A stretch of 64,000 nt of DNA. Source: Micromonospora narathiwatensis (GTDB lineage Bacteria > Actinomycetota > Actinomycetes > Mycobacteriales > Micromonosporaceae). Under the pieces are notes generated by a model. That model was given only the letters and a program-made list of their open reading frames with translations, was not told the origin of the DNA and did not search any database. Location of the stretch: NCBI RefSeq assembly GCF_900089605.1, contig NZ_LT594324.1:1674001-1738000 (forward strand). The letters run 5' to 3'. Within the stretch, counting starts at the first letter, position 1, and each line of letters starts with the position of its first letter. Shown in pieces: positions 17,496-25,301 of the stretch. A program made the translations under genes and the position numbers.

Positions 17496-18430
17496 CCGAG
17501 GCGCAGCACCGTGCGGGCGGCGAGCCGGCCCATCTCGACCAGCGGCTGCCGCACGGTGGTCAGCGGCGGCGACGCCCACCGGGCCTCCGGCAGGTCGTCG
17601 AAGCCCACCACGCTCACGTCGTCGGCGACCCGCAGCCCCCGGCGGCGGACGGCCTCGTACACCCCGAAGGCCATCTGGTCGCTGGCCGCGAAGATCGCGG
17701 TGGGCGGGTCGTCGAGGCCGAGCAGGGCGGACCCGGCCGCGAAGCCCGAGGCGTGGTAGAAGTCGCCGGCCTGCACCAGCCGCTCGTCCAGCGGCGCGCC
17801 GGCCGCCTCTAGGGCCGCCCGGTAGCCGTCCAGCCGGGCCCGACTGCACAGCAGGTGCGTGGGTCCCGCCACGAAGCCGATCCGGCGGTGCCCGAGCCCG
17901 AGTAGGTGTTCGGTGGCGGCGAGGCCGCCCGCCCAGTTGGTCGCGCCGATGCTGGGCACGTCCGTGGCGGGTACGCCGGCCGGGTCGACCACCACGACGG
18001 GCACGTTGAGGCGGCGCAGTTGGGCGTGCACCGGCGGACTCAGGTGGGAGGTCACGACGATGACGCCGTCGGAGGCGCGGGCCTGGAGGTTCTGCAACCA
18101 CTGCCGGGTCGAGGTGGAGTGGCTGTGGATCGCCGAGACGACGGTGCCGACCCCGGCGGCGTGGCCGATGTCCTCCACGCCGCGGATGATCTCCACGGCC
18201 CACGGGCTGTCCAGGTCGTTGAAGACCAGGTCGAGCAGGTCGGCCCGGCGCACGGTACGGCTGCCGCGGCGGCGGTAGCCGTGGTGGCGTAGCAGTTCCT
18301 CGACCCGTTCCCGGGTGCCGGGGGCGACGTCCGAGCGTCCGTTGAGCACCCGGGAGACCGTGGGCACGGAGACACCGGCTTCCTGCGCGATCGCGGTGAT
18401 GGTCACCCTGCGCTCGTCGTCCGCGCTCAC
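17411..18430 (-). CDS. LacI-family transcriptional regulator
   Basis: A 339-residue LacI-type repressor. The helix-turn-helix is at the very N terminus ([20 protein letters not shown], then LNG), followed by the hinge helix and a periplasmic-binding-protein-like sugar domain with the usual [23 protein letters not shown] and VVGFDDLP motifs. The GTG at 18430 is preferred because it starts just before the HTH and has GGAGACAC ahead of it; the open frame further upstream is not protein-like. The gene is divergent from the acetyl xylan esterase gene and an inverted/direct CCGGAAA repeat lies between them, so control of that esterase by a xylan-derived sugar is inferred. Its 3' end overlaps the convergent CopC-CopD gene. 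Confidence 0.92.
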   Translation of the reverse strand: MSADDERRVTITAIAQEAGVSVPTVSRVLNGRSDVAPGTRERVEELLRHHGYRRRGSRTVRRADLLDLVFNDLDSPWAVEIIRGVEDIGHAAGVGTVVSAIHSHSTSTRQWLQNLQARASDGVIVVTSHLSPPVHAQLRRLNVPVVVVDPAGVPATDVPSIGATNWAGGLAATEHLLGLGHRRIGFVAGPTHLLCSRARLDGYRAALEAAGAPLDERLVQAGDFYHASGFAAGSALLGLDDPPTAIFAASDQMAFGVYEAVRRRGLRVADDVSVVGFDDLPEARWASPPLTTVRQPLVEMGRLAARTVLRLGQGEEIEAPRVELATELVVRDSSAARPQ

Positions 18431-18529
18431 TCGTGTCTCCTTCACCGGCCGGAATTGCCCGAAACCCTGCCGCCGAAGCCGCGTAACCACCTGCCCGGGC
18501 CCGCGCTCATCTTGCCGTACCACAGGGGG

Positions 18530-18558
18530 TTGACGACAAGTCGGGGCCGTTCTAGCGT
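18530..18558 (+). promoter_or_regulatory. Sigma-70-type promoter for the CE7 esterase gene
   Basis: TTGACG at 18530-18535 and TAGCGT at 18553-18558 are separated by 17 bp, a good match to the actinobacterial housekeeping promoter. It points to the esterase gene at 18742, leaving a long leader of about 175 bases. Confidence 0.6.
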
Positions 18559-18565
18559 TCCTCCA

Positions 18566-18590
18566 AGTTCCGGAAACCTACCGGAAATTC
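18566..18590. promoter_or_regulatory. Candidate LacI operator
   Basis: Two copies of CCGGAAA (18570-18576 and 18581-18587) lie 11 bp apart; the first is inside the perfect palindrome TTCCGGAA (18568-18575). They sit directly downstream of the promoter -10, where a bound repressor would block initiation. Assignment to the adjacent LacI protein is inference. Confidence 0.45.
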
Positions 18591-18741
18591 ACCAGGCGCC
18601 TTTCGCCGACGACGGCGCGGCGTCAACGGCCGGGGCGGAGGAAAGTGACCGACGCCGTGGCCGTGGACACCGACCGTACCCCGATCTGGCCCGCCGGTCG
18701 CACCCCGACCTCACCCTGACCCCGGCGCGCTGAGGAGGCCC

Positions 18742-19707
18742 ATGCACACCGACCTGCCCGAGGCGGAGCTTCGCGGCTACCGCAGCGACGTACGGGAGCC
18801 GGAGGACTTCGACCGGTTCTGGGCCGACACCGTCGCGGAGGCCCGCGCGTCCGGCGGATCCGTCGAGGTGACCCCGCTGACCACCCCGCTGACCACGGTC
18901 GACGTCTGCGACGTCACCTTCCCCGGCTACGCCGGGCAGCCGGTGAAGGCGTGGTTGCGGGTCCCGCGCGGCGTCGAGGGCCCACTTCCCACGGTGGTCC
19001 AGTACGTCGGCTACGGCGGTGGCCGGGGGCACCCGCTGGAGAATCTGCTCTGGGCCTCCGCCGGCTTCGCCCACCTGCACATGGACACCCGTGGCCAGGG
19101 TTCCGGCTGGAGCCGGGGCGACACCCCCGACCCGGCCGCGGCCGGCCCGGAGGCGCCGGGCGTGGCGACCCGGGGCATCGAGGACCCGCGTCGCTACTAC
19201 TACCGGCGGCTGTTCACCGACGCGGTCCGGGCCGTGGACACCGCGCGGAGCCTCCCGGTGGTGGACTCGTCCCGGGTGGCGGTCCTGGGGCAGAGCCAGG
19301 GTGGTGGCACCGCCCTGGCTGTCGCGGCCCTGGTGCCGGACCTGGCGGCCGTCGTGGCGTACGTGCCGTTCCTCTGTGACATCCCACGGGCGATCGTGGT
19401 CACCGACGCCCATCCCTACCGGGAGATCCGGGACTATCTCGCCGTGCACCGCGACCGGGAGGAGCAGGTGCTGCGCACCCTCGGCTACGTCGACGGGGTC
19501 GCCTTCGCCCGGCGGGCCACCGTCCCCGCCCGCTTCTCCGTCGCGTTGATGGACGAGATCGTGCCCCCGTCGACGGTCTACGCCGCGGTCAACGCGTACG
19601 CGGGGGAGAAGGAGCTGGCGGTGTGGCGGTACAACGGCCACGAGGCGGGCGCCATCGACGACGACGCGATGGCCCTGGCCTTCCTCCGGCAGACCCTCGG
19701 CCGCTGA
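18742..19707 (+). CDS. Acetyl xylan esterase / cephalosporin-C deacetylase (CE7)
   Basis: A 321-residue alpha/beta hydrolase of the CE7 (AXE1) family. All family signatures are visible: TRGQGSGW, the nucleophile Ser in GQSQGGG, the acid Asp in LMDEIVPP and the catalytic His in NGHEAG near the C terminus. Length is typical (about 320). No signal peptide, so it should act in the cytoplasm on acetylated xylo-oligosaccharides taken up from outside. The ATG follows GAGGAGG. It is divergent from the LacI regulator and appears to be a single-gene unit; no transporter or xylosidase lies beside it. The leader from 18559 to 18741 contains a 24-codon GTG frame (18647-18720) that I do not regard as a gene. 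Confidence 0.92.
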   Translation: MHTDLPEAELRGYRSDVREPEDFDRFWADTVAEARASGGSVEVTPLTTPLTTVDVCDVTFPGYAGQPVKAWLRVPRGVEGPLPTVVQYVGYGGGRGHPLENLLWASAGFAHLHMDTRGQGSGWSRGDTPDPAAAGPEAPGVATRGIEDPRRYYYRRLFTDAVRAVDTARSLPVVDSSRVAVLGQSQGGGTALAVAALVPDLAAVVAYVPFLCDIPRAIVVTDAHPYREIRDYLAVHRDREEQVLRTLGYVDGVAFARRATVPARFSVALMDEIVPPSTVYAAVNAYAGEKELAVWRYNGHEAGAIDDDAMALAFLRQTLGR

Positions 19708-19772
19708 CCGTCCGTCGGGCCGTCGCCGCGTTGCCGGTCCGGCGGCCCGCCGATGCTGGTAGACACGGCAGG

Positions 19773-20660
19773 ATGGGAACCGGCAGAGGAACGGCGGCCC
19801 GCGCGGCGGCGCTGGCCGTCGCGGCCGTCGCGCTCGCCGCCGGGTGCGAGCGGCCCGCGCCGCGCCCGGTGCCGACCCCCCAGCCGTCACCCTCCGTGCC
19901 GCCGTCACCGTCCGTGTCGCTGTCACCGTCCGCGTCACCGTCGGCCACACCGACCGGCCCCCGCGCCCCCGCCGACTTCGTCGACATCACCGACGTCGAC
20001 CCGAGCATCCGCACCGACATCCGGTACGCCAGCGCGCACAACTTCGTCGGCCGTCCGATCACCGGTTACCCGGAACCGCGCTGCCTGCTCACCCGTCGGG
20101 CGGCGGAGGCGCTGCACCGGGCGCAGACCGCCGCCCTCGCCCAGGGCCGCAGCCTCAAGGCGTACGACTGCTACCGCCCGCAGCGGGCGGTGAACGAGTT
20201 CGTCGCCTGGGCCAAGCTTCCCGGCGAGCAGCGGATGAAGGGCGAGTTCTATCCCGACCTGCCCAAGGACCGGCTCTTCGCCGACGGGTACATCGGCGCG
20301 CCCACCGCGCACAGCCGGGGCAGCACCCTCGACCTCACCCTGGTCCCGGTGCCGACCCCGGCGCAGCCCGGGTACGTGCCCGGACAGCCGCTGGTCGCCT
20401 GCACCGCGCCCGTCGGGCGCCGCTTCCCGGACAACTCGGTCGACATGGGCACCGGGTTCGACTGCTTCGACCCGCGCGCCCACACCGCCGACGCCCGGAT
20501 CACCGGGACGGCCCGGGACGACCGGGCGCTGCTCGAACGACTGATGACCGCGCAGGGGTTCGAGAACTATCCCCAGGAGTGGTGGCACTACCGCTACGTC
20601 GACGAGCCGTACCCGGACACCTACTTCGACTTCCCGGTGGCCCGGTCCTCGTTGCGGTGA
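19773..20660 (+). CDS. VanX-like D-Ala-D-Ala dipeptidase, lipoprotein
   Basis: A 295-residue exported lipoprotein: a hydrophobic signal ends in the lipobox LAAGC (Cys about residue 26), followed by a Pro/Ser/Thr-rich linker (residues 30-65) and a D-alanyl-D-alanine dipeptidase domain. The zinc-binding motif AHSRGSTLDLTL matches S-x-H-x-x-G-x-A-x-D, and EWWHYRY supplies the catalytic Glu and the third zinc ligand His. In glycopeptide resistance VanX acts in the cytoplasm; here the lipobox places the enzyme outside, so peptide turnover in the cell wall is more likely than vancomycin resistance, and no vanHA genes are nearby. ATG 19773 is chosen because it starts the signal peptide. Confidence 0.88.
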   Translation: MGTGRGTAARAAALAVAAVALAAGCERPAPRPVPTPQPSPSVPPSPSVSLSPSASPSATPTGPRAPADFVDITDVDPSIRTDIRYASAHNFVGRPITGYPEPRCLLTRRAAEALHRAQTAALAQGRSLKAYDCYRPQRAVNEFVAWAKLPGEQRMKGEFYPDLPKDRLFADGYIGAPTAHSRGSTLDLTLVPVPTPAQPGYVPGQPLVACTAPVGRRFPDNSVDMGTGFDCFDPRAHTADARITGTARDDRALLERLMTAQGFENYPQEWWHYRYVDEPYPDTYFDFPVARSSLR

Positions 20661-20736
20661 CCGCTGCCCTAGGCTCCGCGGGGATCTCTGCCAACCGCGA
20701 CGAGCGGGCCGGGCCGGCCCGCGTGGAAGGACCCCT

Positions 20737-21243
20737 GTGGAGACCGAACGGATCGGACCGCCGCTGCTGGCCGGGGAGCGGGAGACGCTGCGCGCCTTCC
20801 TCGACTACCACCGCGCCACCCTGGCCATGAAGTGCGCGGGCCTCACCGACGAGGAGCTGCGCCGCCAGTCGTCGCCGCCGTCGACGCTGTCCCTGCTCGG
20901 CCTGGTCCGGCACCTGGCCGAGGTGGAGCGGACCTGGTTCCGCCGGGTCATCAACGGCGAGGACATCCCGCTGGTCTGGTCCGACACCGGCGACTTCCAG
21001 CAGGCGTACGACGCGAGCACGGCCAGCCGGTCGGCGGCGTTCGACGCGTGGCAGCGGGAGGTCGAGCACGCCCGGCGCATCGAGCGCGAGGCCGAGTCGT
21101 TGGACGTGACCGGTCATCAGGCCCGGTGGGGCGAGGACGTCTCGCTGCGCCTGGTGATGCTGCACATGATGCACGAGTACGCCCGGCACAACGGGCACGC
21201 CGACTTCCTCCGCGAGGCCATCGACGGCACCGTCGGCGCCTGA
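20737..21243 (+). CDS. DinB-superfamily protein (DUF664)
   Basis: A 168-residue four-helix-bundle protein of the DinB/DUF664 type. His residues expected to form the single metal site are visible in LVRHLAEVE (about residue 59) and in the C-terminal LHMMHEYARHNGHADFLREAIDG, a hallmark of this family. Some actinobacterial members use mycothiol as a cofactor for transfer or detoxification reactions, so that role is possible but not proven. GTG 20737 follows GGAAGGA. A strong hairpin just after the stop marks it as a single-gene unit. Confidence 0.85.
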   Translation: METERIGPPLLAGERETLRAFLDYHRATLAMKCAGLTDEELRRQSSPPSTLSLLGLVRHLAEVERTWFRRVINGEDIPLVWSDTGDFQQAYDASTASRSAAFDAWQREVEHARRIEREAESLDVTGHQARWGEDVSLRLVMLHMMHEYARHNGHADFLREAIDGTVGA

Positions 21244-21244
21244 T

Positions 21245-21276
21245 CCGCCGGCCGGGACCTCGGTCCCGGCCGGCGG
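21245..21276 (+). terminator. Hairpin terminator after the DinB gene
   Basis: A 15-bp perfect inverted repeat (21245-21259 with 21262-21276) starts 2 bp after the DinB stop. The central two bases mean the real loop is four or more bases. There is no U-tract, as is common in actinobacteria. Confidence 0.65.
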
Positions 21277-21347
21277 GCCCTCCGGCCCTGCCCGCCGCCC
21301 ACCCACCTGGAGAAGCGTGGGAGGTGACAACGGCGTTAGGAGGAGCC

Positions 21348-22388
21348 ATGAAGGCACTCGTGTACGGCGGGCCGGGTGAGAAGGCCTGGTCCGAGATCCC
21401 GGATCCCGCCATCGCCGACCCCCGCGACGCGATCGTCCGGGTCGACGCGGTCACCATCTGCGGGACCGACCTGCACATCCTCGGCGGCGACGTGCCCGAG
21501 GTCGAGGCCGGCCGGGTGCTCGGCCACGAGGCGGTCGGCACGGTCGTCGCGGTCGGCGGCGGCGTCGCCAACCTCAAGGAGGGCGACCGGGTCCTCGCCT
21601 CCTGCATCTCCGCGTGCGGCGTCTGCCGCTACTGCCGCGAGGGCGTCTACGGCCAGTGTCTCGGCGGGGGCGGCTGGATCCTCGGCCACACCGTCGACGG
21701 CGTCCAGGCCGAGTACGCCCGCATCCCGTTCGCGGACCTGTCCACGTACCGGCTGCCCGAGTCGGTCGCCGACGAGGCCGCCGTGCTGCTGGCCGACATC
21801 CTGCCCACCTCGTACGAGGTCGGCGTGCTCAACGGCCGGGTACGGCCCGGCGACACCGTCGTGGTGGTCGGCGCCGGCCCGATCGGGCTGGCCGCCATCC
21901 AGACCGCCCGGCTCTACTCGCCGGCCCACGTCGTGGCCATCGACAAGGCGCAGAGCCGGCTCGACGCGGCCAAGCTGTTCGGCGCGGACCTGACCGTGCT
22001 CGCCGACGACGACCCGCTCGAACTGGTCCGCCTGGTCACCGGCGGGCTCGGCGCCGACGTGGTGATGGAGGCGGTCGGCATCCCGGCCACCTTCGAACTC
22101 TGCACCACCCTGGTACGCCCCGGCGGCCGGGTCGCCAACATCGGCGTGCACGGCAGCCCGGCCACGCTGCACCTGGAGCGGTTGTGGATCCGCGACGTCA
22201 CCATCACCACCGGACTGGTCGACACCCGGACCACGCCGACGCTGCTGAACATGCTGGTCGCGGGCCAGCTCGACACCGCGCACATGGTGACCCACCGGTT
22301 CGCGCTCGACCAGATCGTCGAGGCGTACGACGTCTTCTCCCGGCCGGCCGAGACCGGTGCCCTCAAGGTCGTGCTGAACCGCGCCTGA
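21348..22388 (+). CDS. Zinc-dependent medium-chain alcohol dehydrogenase
   Basis: A 346-residue MDR-family dehydrogenase. Catalytic zinc ligands are visible in TICGTDLHI (Cys), GHEAVG (His-Glu), and the structural zinc Cys cluster in CISACGVCRYCREGVYGQC. The Rossmann fold follows with VVVVGAGPIGLAAIQ, and an acidic residue at the end of beta-2 (VAIDKAQSR) favours NAD over NADP. The pattern resembles bacterial secondary-alcohol, butanediol or isopropanol dehydrogenases, and the substrate remains open. ATG 21348 has an ideal AGGAGG at 21338-21343. The gene is alone between two terminators. Confidence 0.9.
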   Translation: MKALVYGGPGEKAWSEIPDPAIADPRDAIVRVDAVTICGTDLHILGGDVPEVEAGRVLGHEAVGTVVAVGGGVANLKEGDRVLASCISACGVCRYCREGVYGQCLGGGGWILGHTVDGVQAEYARIPFADLSTYRLPESVADEAAVLLADILPTSYEVGVLNGRVRPGDTVVVVGAGPIGLAAIQTARLYSPAHVVAIDKAQSRLDAAKLFGADLTVLADDDPLELVRLVTGGLGADVVMEAVGIPATFELCTTLVRPGGRVANIGVHGSPATLHLERLWIRDVTITTGLVDTRTTPTLLNMLVAGQLDTAHMVTHRFALDQIVEAYDVFSRPAETGALKVVLNRA

Positions 22389-22424
22389 GGGGAGGCGTCC
22401 CGGCGGGTCCGTGCCTGACCGCCA

Positions 22425-22461
22425 CCGCTGTGCCTCCGGCTCCCTCCCGGAGGCACGGCGG
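22425..22461. terminator. Bidirectional terminator between convergent genes
   Basis: A 15-bp stem with one G-T pair (22425-22439 with 22447-22461) and a 7-base loop lies between the dehydrogenase stop (22388) and the esterase stop (22473), serving both strands. Confidence 0.7.
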
Positions 22462-22472
22462 TCCGCTCACCC

Positions 22473-23252
22473 TCAGCCGTCGCGGCGCAGCGGCAGCCAG
22501 GCCAGCACGTCCTGGATCTTGGCGTCCCAGTACGCCCAGTCGTGGTCGCCGGGGGAGAAGTCCACGGTGACCGGCACCCCGCGGCGGCGGGCGGTGTCGA
22601 CGAAGCGCAGGTTGTCCTCGTACAGGAAGTCCTCGGTGCCGCAGGCGACGTAGAGCGCCGGCAGATCCTCACCGGCGTGGTCGAGCAGCGCCACCGTGTC
22701 GTCGTCGGTGCCGGACACCTCCCGGTCACCCCACACGGTGTGCCACACCGCCGGGTTCACCGGGCTGGTCGGATGGTCCCGCCGACGGGTGACGTCGAGC
22801 GCGCCGGAGAGGCTGGCCGCCGCGGCGAACCGGCCCGGTTCGCGCAGCGCCCACCTCATCGCCCCGTAGCCGCCCATCGACAGGCCGGCGACGAAGGTGT
22901 CCTCCCGGCGCGCGGAGAGTCGGAAGAACGAGCCGCAGACCTCGGGCAGTTCCTCGTTGAGGAAGGTCCAGTACCGGTTGCCGTGCGTCTCGTCGGTGTA
23001 GAAACTCCGCCCGGCCTGCGGCATCACCACCGCCAGCCCGAGCGGGGCGACGTACCGTTCGATCGAGGTACGCCGGGTCCAGATGGTGTCGTCGTCGCTC
23101 AGGCCGTGCAACAGGTAGAGCACCGGCGGGTCGCCGACGGTGGCATGGCCCGCCACGCCGATCCCGGCCGCCGCCCGTTCCGGCAGCAGCACGGTCATCG
23201 ACGTGCCCATGCCGAGTGCTTCGGAGAAGAAGTCACAACGGATCCGCGCCAT
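22473..23252 (-). CDS. Esterase D/tributyrin-esterase-like alpha/beta hydrolase
   Basis: A 259-residue hydrolase of the putative-esterase (esterase D) family. Motifs: the oxyanion HGLSDDDT loop, nucleophile Ser in GLSMGGYGA, an Asp in the CGTEDFLYE loop, and the catalytic His in GDHDWAYWD. There is no signal peptide. This family includes S-formylglutathione hydrolases and tributyrin esterases of Gram-positive bacteria; an esterase acting on small acyl esters is all that can be said. ATG 23252 is chosen (MARIRCDFFS), which begins the conserved beta strand; a further upstream start in frame adds ten poorly conserved residues. Monocistronic. Confidence 0.85.
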   Translation of the reverse strand: MARIRCDFFSEALGMGTSMTVLLPERAAAGIGVAGHATVGDPPVLYLLHGLSDDDTIWTRRTSIERYVAPLGLAVVMPQAGRSFYTDETHGNRYWTFLNEELPEVCGSFFRLSARREDTFVAGLSMGGYGAMRWALREPGRFAAAASLSGALDVTRRRDHPTSPVNPAVWHTVWGDREVSGTDDDTVALLDHAGEDLPALYVACGTEDFLYEDNLRFVDTARRRGVPVTVDFSPGDHDWAYWDAKIQDVLAWLPLRRDG

Positions 23253-23422
23253 GGGCCCGGATCGTACCGGCCCCGGCGTCAACCGATGCGCTCCGACAGT
23301 GGCCGAATCGGCTGTTCCTATTGCCGTGGGCAGCCGGGAGGGACAGGATGACCAGGCGTGCTGGAAACCTCCCCGTAACCTGCGCGCTGCTGGTCTCTGT
23401 CACAAGGAAGTGGGAGTCAGTC

Positions 23423-23815
23423 ATGAGTGACGTGTCGAGCGCCCTGGGTGTGCGTCTCTACCCGGATCTGGTCGAGCGGGGCGGTCTGGCCCCCGCGCTC
23501 GTCGAGACGGCCGCCCGGCACCAGCTCGACCTCGGCCAGGTGACCGCCCCCGAGCAGGGGCGGGCCCGGTTCACCGGTGCCGAGCTGAGTTCCGACCGGG
23601 GCGTCGTCTGCGTCGGGCTCGGCTCCCAGGCCCGCTATTTCATGATCGATCTGCGGGTGTCGGGCGAGGTCCAGGCCCGCGGTGACGCCACCGACCTGCT
23701 CCAGGTGGCGCAGGTGGCCGACGCCTGGCGGGCCGGCACGACGCTGGCCGAGCTGACCGCGCAGTTCCGCTTCATGGAGGAGATGAAGCGCCACCCGGTC
23801 GCCCAGGCCAGCTAG
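23423..23815 (+). CDS. DUF6193-like protein
   Basis: A 130-residue protein. The middle part (a GAELSSDRGVVCVGL strand pair, YFMIDLRVSGEVQARG, then AQVADAWRAGTTLAELTAQF) matches my recollection of DUF6193, a family common in actinomycetes and sometimes placed near natural-product genes. No catalytic motif is visible. The ATG at 23423 has GGGAG six bases upstream; the ATG at 23348 in the same frame also has a strong GGGAGGGACAGG and would add 25 residues, so the start is uncertain. Neighbours give no functional hint. Confidence 0.7.
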   Translation: MSDVSSALGVRLYPDLVERGGLAPALVETAARHQLDLGQVTAPEQGRARFTGAELSSDRGVVCVGLGSQARYFMIDLRVSGEVQARGDATDLLQVAQVADAWRAGTTLAELTAQFRFMEEMKRHPVAQAS

Positions 23816-23889
23816 GAGGCTGGGCCAGTAACGGGTGCTTCGCTGATGGGCGTCGGTCGGACCGCAGGCGCCTGGACGGTGTCTCTGCC

Positions 23890-24465
23890 GTGAATACGAC
23901 CATGGCCGGCAGCGGGCCAGCCGGGCTTGCCATCTTGGACGCGACGGAGCTGACCTCCGACCCGGACCTTGGGGCCCGGTTGACGGAGTCAGCCCATCGG
24001 ATCCTGGCGGACCTGGTCCGCGGCGGCGCCGCGCTCGGCTGGATCGAACCACCCGCACGCCCTGACGTGGCGGAACTTCTCGGCCACGTCCTCCGTGCGG
24101 TGCGGAACGGGGATGGCTCCCTGCGCGCCGCATACCTTGACCGTCGGCTCGTCGGGCTCGGGTACTGGCTGCGCTATGCCCGACCGACTCACCGGCCGCA
24201 CGCCGACCTGGAGAAGATCGCGGTGGACACCGCCGCCCATGGGCGCGGTATCGGTCGGGCGCTGACCGCTGCCTTGGTCGCTGACGCCAGGCGGGCGGGT
24301 ATCGAGGTCCTCACCCTGGACGCCCGTGGCGACAACAGCAACGCCCTGCACCTCTACCGGTCGCTGGGCTTCACCGAATACGGCCGCCTGGCTGATTTCG
24401 TCGCCGTCGGCCAGCGCCGCTACGACAAGGTCTTCTACATGCTGGACTTCCGTCGACAGAGCTGA
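23890..24465 (+). CDS. GNAT-family N-acetyltransferase
   Basis: A 191-residue GNAT protein. The acetyl-CoA pyrophosphate-binding loop is AAHGRGIGRALTAALV (R-x-x-G-x-G pattern) after the central LEKIAVDT strand, and DARGDNSNALHLYRSLGF is the usual motif B with the Tyr-x-x-x-GF. Acceptor unknown; members modify amines on small molecules or proteins. GTG 23890 is used; ATG 23902 is an in-frame alternative. Downstream, 24466-24754 contains no gene I trust. Confidence 0.85.
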   Translation: MNTTMAGSGPAGLAILDATELTSDPDLGARLTESAHRILADLVRGGAALGWIEPPARPDVAELLGHVLRAVRNGDGSLRAAYLDRRLVGLGYWLRYARPTHRPHADLEKIAVDTAAHGRGIGRALTAALVADARRAGIEVLTLDARGDNSNALHLYRSLGFTEYGRLADFVAVGQRRYDKVFYMLDFRRQS

Positions 24466-24754
24466 CCCCACTACCGGCCGGTCCGCGCCCCGCCCGCTAC
24501 CGCCGGGATCCGACAGCCTGGGTCGTCGGACCGTACGGACGCGAGGCACAGCTATTGGGGGGCCGGCGCCCTCGCGGTCGCGCGGCCGATTGACGACCCG
24601 TTCGATGCTGCGGTGCTGTCCGCGGCACTGCGGCAGGGAGTCGAGGCGGTACCTGCCCCCCATGCCACCCTCACCGATCACGTCACCGCGGCCGTCGCCG
24701 TCACCTGGCCGGCCTGCGCGACGGCACCGGCTGACGCCCGCGTTTGAATATTCA
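24466..24754. other. Non-coding stretch, possibly decayed coding sequence
   Basis: About 290 bp follow the GNAT gene without a supported gene. One plus-strand frame from about 24526 to the TGA at 24745 reads like protein (ARPIDDPFDAAVLSAALRQG, ending in TWPACATAP) but has no start codon with a ribosome site, so it may be a remnant. A local AT-rich patch (TTTGAATATTCATT) at 24743-24756 marks the promoter of the next small gene. Confidence 0.4.
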
Positions 24755-24783
24755 TTGCGGTGCCCCGGCGGCGCCTCTACCTT
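24755..24783 (+). promoter_or_regulatory. Promoter ahead of the 40-residue gene
   Basis: TTGCGG (24755-24760) and TACCTT (24778-24783) are spaced by 17 bp within a rare AT-rich patch. It is oriented toward the small gene at 24828. Confidence 0.45.
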
Positions 24784-24827
24784 GAGTGGGCAACGTCAAC
24801 CGGTTCCACACACCCAGGGAGCACACC

Positions 24828-24950
24828 GTGTCGCAGCAGAACCGCACCCAGGCCGAGCGGCCCACGCCGCGCGGCGGTGCCCTGCTGCCGGAAGGCACAC
24901 TGGGTCTCTGCCGACGGCAGCGGTGGCAACCGGGGTGGTGGCGCGACTAG
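24828..24950 (+). CDS. Small protein (40 residues) upstream of the tRNA-rtcB array
   Basis: GTG 24828 to TAG 24950. The frame has an AGGGAG ribosome site 6-7 bases upstream, a promoter-like element at 24755-24783 and an excellent intrinsic terminator just after (24971-25008), so it looks like a complete transcription unit. The product is basic and Arg/Gln/Trp-rich (ends RQRWQPGWWRD) with one Cys. I recognise no family. It might be a small RNA-binding or regulatory peptide, or the RNA itself could be the product (a leader-type sRNA). Conservation of the frame in relatives would decide. Confidence 0.45.
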   Translation: MSQQNRTQAERPTPRGGALLPEGTLGLCRRQRWQPGWWRD

Positions 24951-24970
24951 CGCCGGCGCGACACACGCGC

Positions 24971-25008
24971 AGCCGCCCGCCCCGCGACCAGGGACCGGGC
25001 GGCTTTTT
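24971..25008 (+). terminator. Intrinsic terminator upstream of the tRNA array
   Basis: Perfect 9-bp stem AGCCGCCCG (24971-24979) / CGGGCGGCT (24996-25004) followed by TTTTT ending at 25008. This is the only classical hairpin plus U-run I found in the window. It ends the small-gene transcript 15 bp before the first tRNA. Confidence 0.85.
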
Positions 25009-25022
25009 CGTCACCGGGTCCG

Positions 25023-25094
25023 AGGGGCGTAGCTCAACGGAAGAGCACCGGACTCCAAACCCGACGGTTGCAGGTTCGAATCCTGTCGCCCCTG
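25023..25094 (+). tRNA. tRNA-Trp (CCA), irregular anticodon stem
   Basis: Cloverleaf by eye: acceptor AGGGGCG/CGCCCCT, D stem GCTC/GAGC, T arm GCAGG-TTCGAAT-CCTGT, discriminator G. Anticodon loop CTCCAAA gives anticodon CCA (Trp). The anticodon stem CCGGA/CCCGA has mismatches (C-A and A-C) at both ends, leaving three pairs. CCA is not encoded (CTC follows). It resembles a decayed or specialised copy of the housekeeping tRNA-Trp. Confidence 0.85.
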
Positions 25095-25108
25095 CTCCAC
25101 CCGTCTCG

Positions 25109-25124
25109 GCCGCCGGCCGGCGGC
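25109..25124. repeat. GC palindrome between tRNA-Trp and tRNA-Pro
   Basis: GCCGCCGGCCGGCGGC is a perfect 16-bp palindrome followed by a pyrimidine-rich CTTCTTCTC. It could end the tRNA-Trp transcript or act in processing; only the symmetry is seen. Confidence 0.4.
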
Positions 25125-25144
25125 GTCGCTTCTTCTCAACTCCA

Positions 25145-25156
25145 CAGTGGACGGCA
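25145..25156. repeat. Left 12-bp inverted repeat flanking the tRNA-rtcB segment
   Basis: CAGTGGACGGCA here is exactly inverted at 27189-27200 (TGCCGTCCACTG), bracketing eight tRNAs and rtcB but leaving tRNA-Trp outside. It may be a segment boundary, a transfer footprint, or chance. Confidence 0.45.
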
Positions 25157-25197
25157 TGAGCACGATCCCGACCGGCGCCCGCGCGTCGGCCGGGCAT

Positions 25198-25270
25198 CCG
25201 GGACGAGGGAGCTGGCTGACCCGCTCGCCTTGGGCGCGAGAGACACGCGGTTCGATTCCGCGGTCCCGGA
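25198..25270 (+). tRNA. tRNA-Pro (TGG)
   Basis: Acceptor CCGGGAC/GTCCCGG, 3-bp D stem GGG/CCC, anticodon stem CTCGC/GCGAG with loop CTTGGGC (anticodon TGG), T arm CGCGG-TTCGATT-CCGCG, discriminator A, no encoded CCA. The body sequence is unlike a typical actinobacterial tRNA-Pro and more like phage-borne tRNAs. Confidence 0.85.
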
Positions 25271-25301
25271 CTCTGTGGGACGGCAACCCCGCCGTTCCCC
25301 T

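Noticed and set aside
18647..18720. 24-codon frame with GGAGG ahead in the leader of the CE7 gene
   Set aside because: It is short and Pro/Thr-rich and nothing supports translation; it might be a leader peptide but there is no attenuator-like structure.
19773..20660. Vancomycin resistance determinant (vanX)
   Set aside because: The lipobox places it outside the cell and no vanH/vanA/vanRS genes are near; a wall-peptide dipeptidase is more likely.
24526..24747. Protein-like frame after the GNAT gene
   Set aside because: No start codon with a ribosome site and no family match; recorded only as possible decayed sequence.
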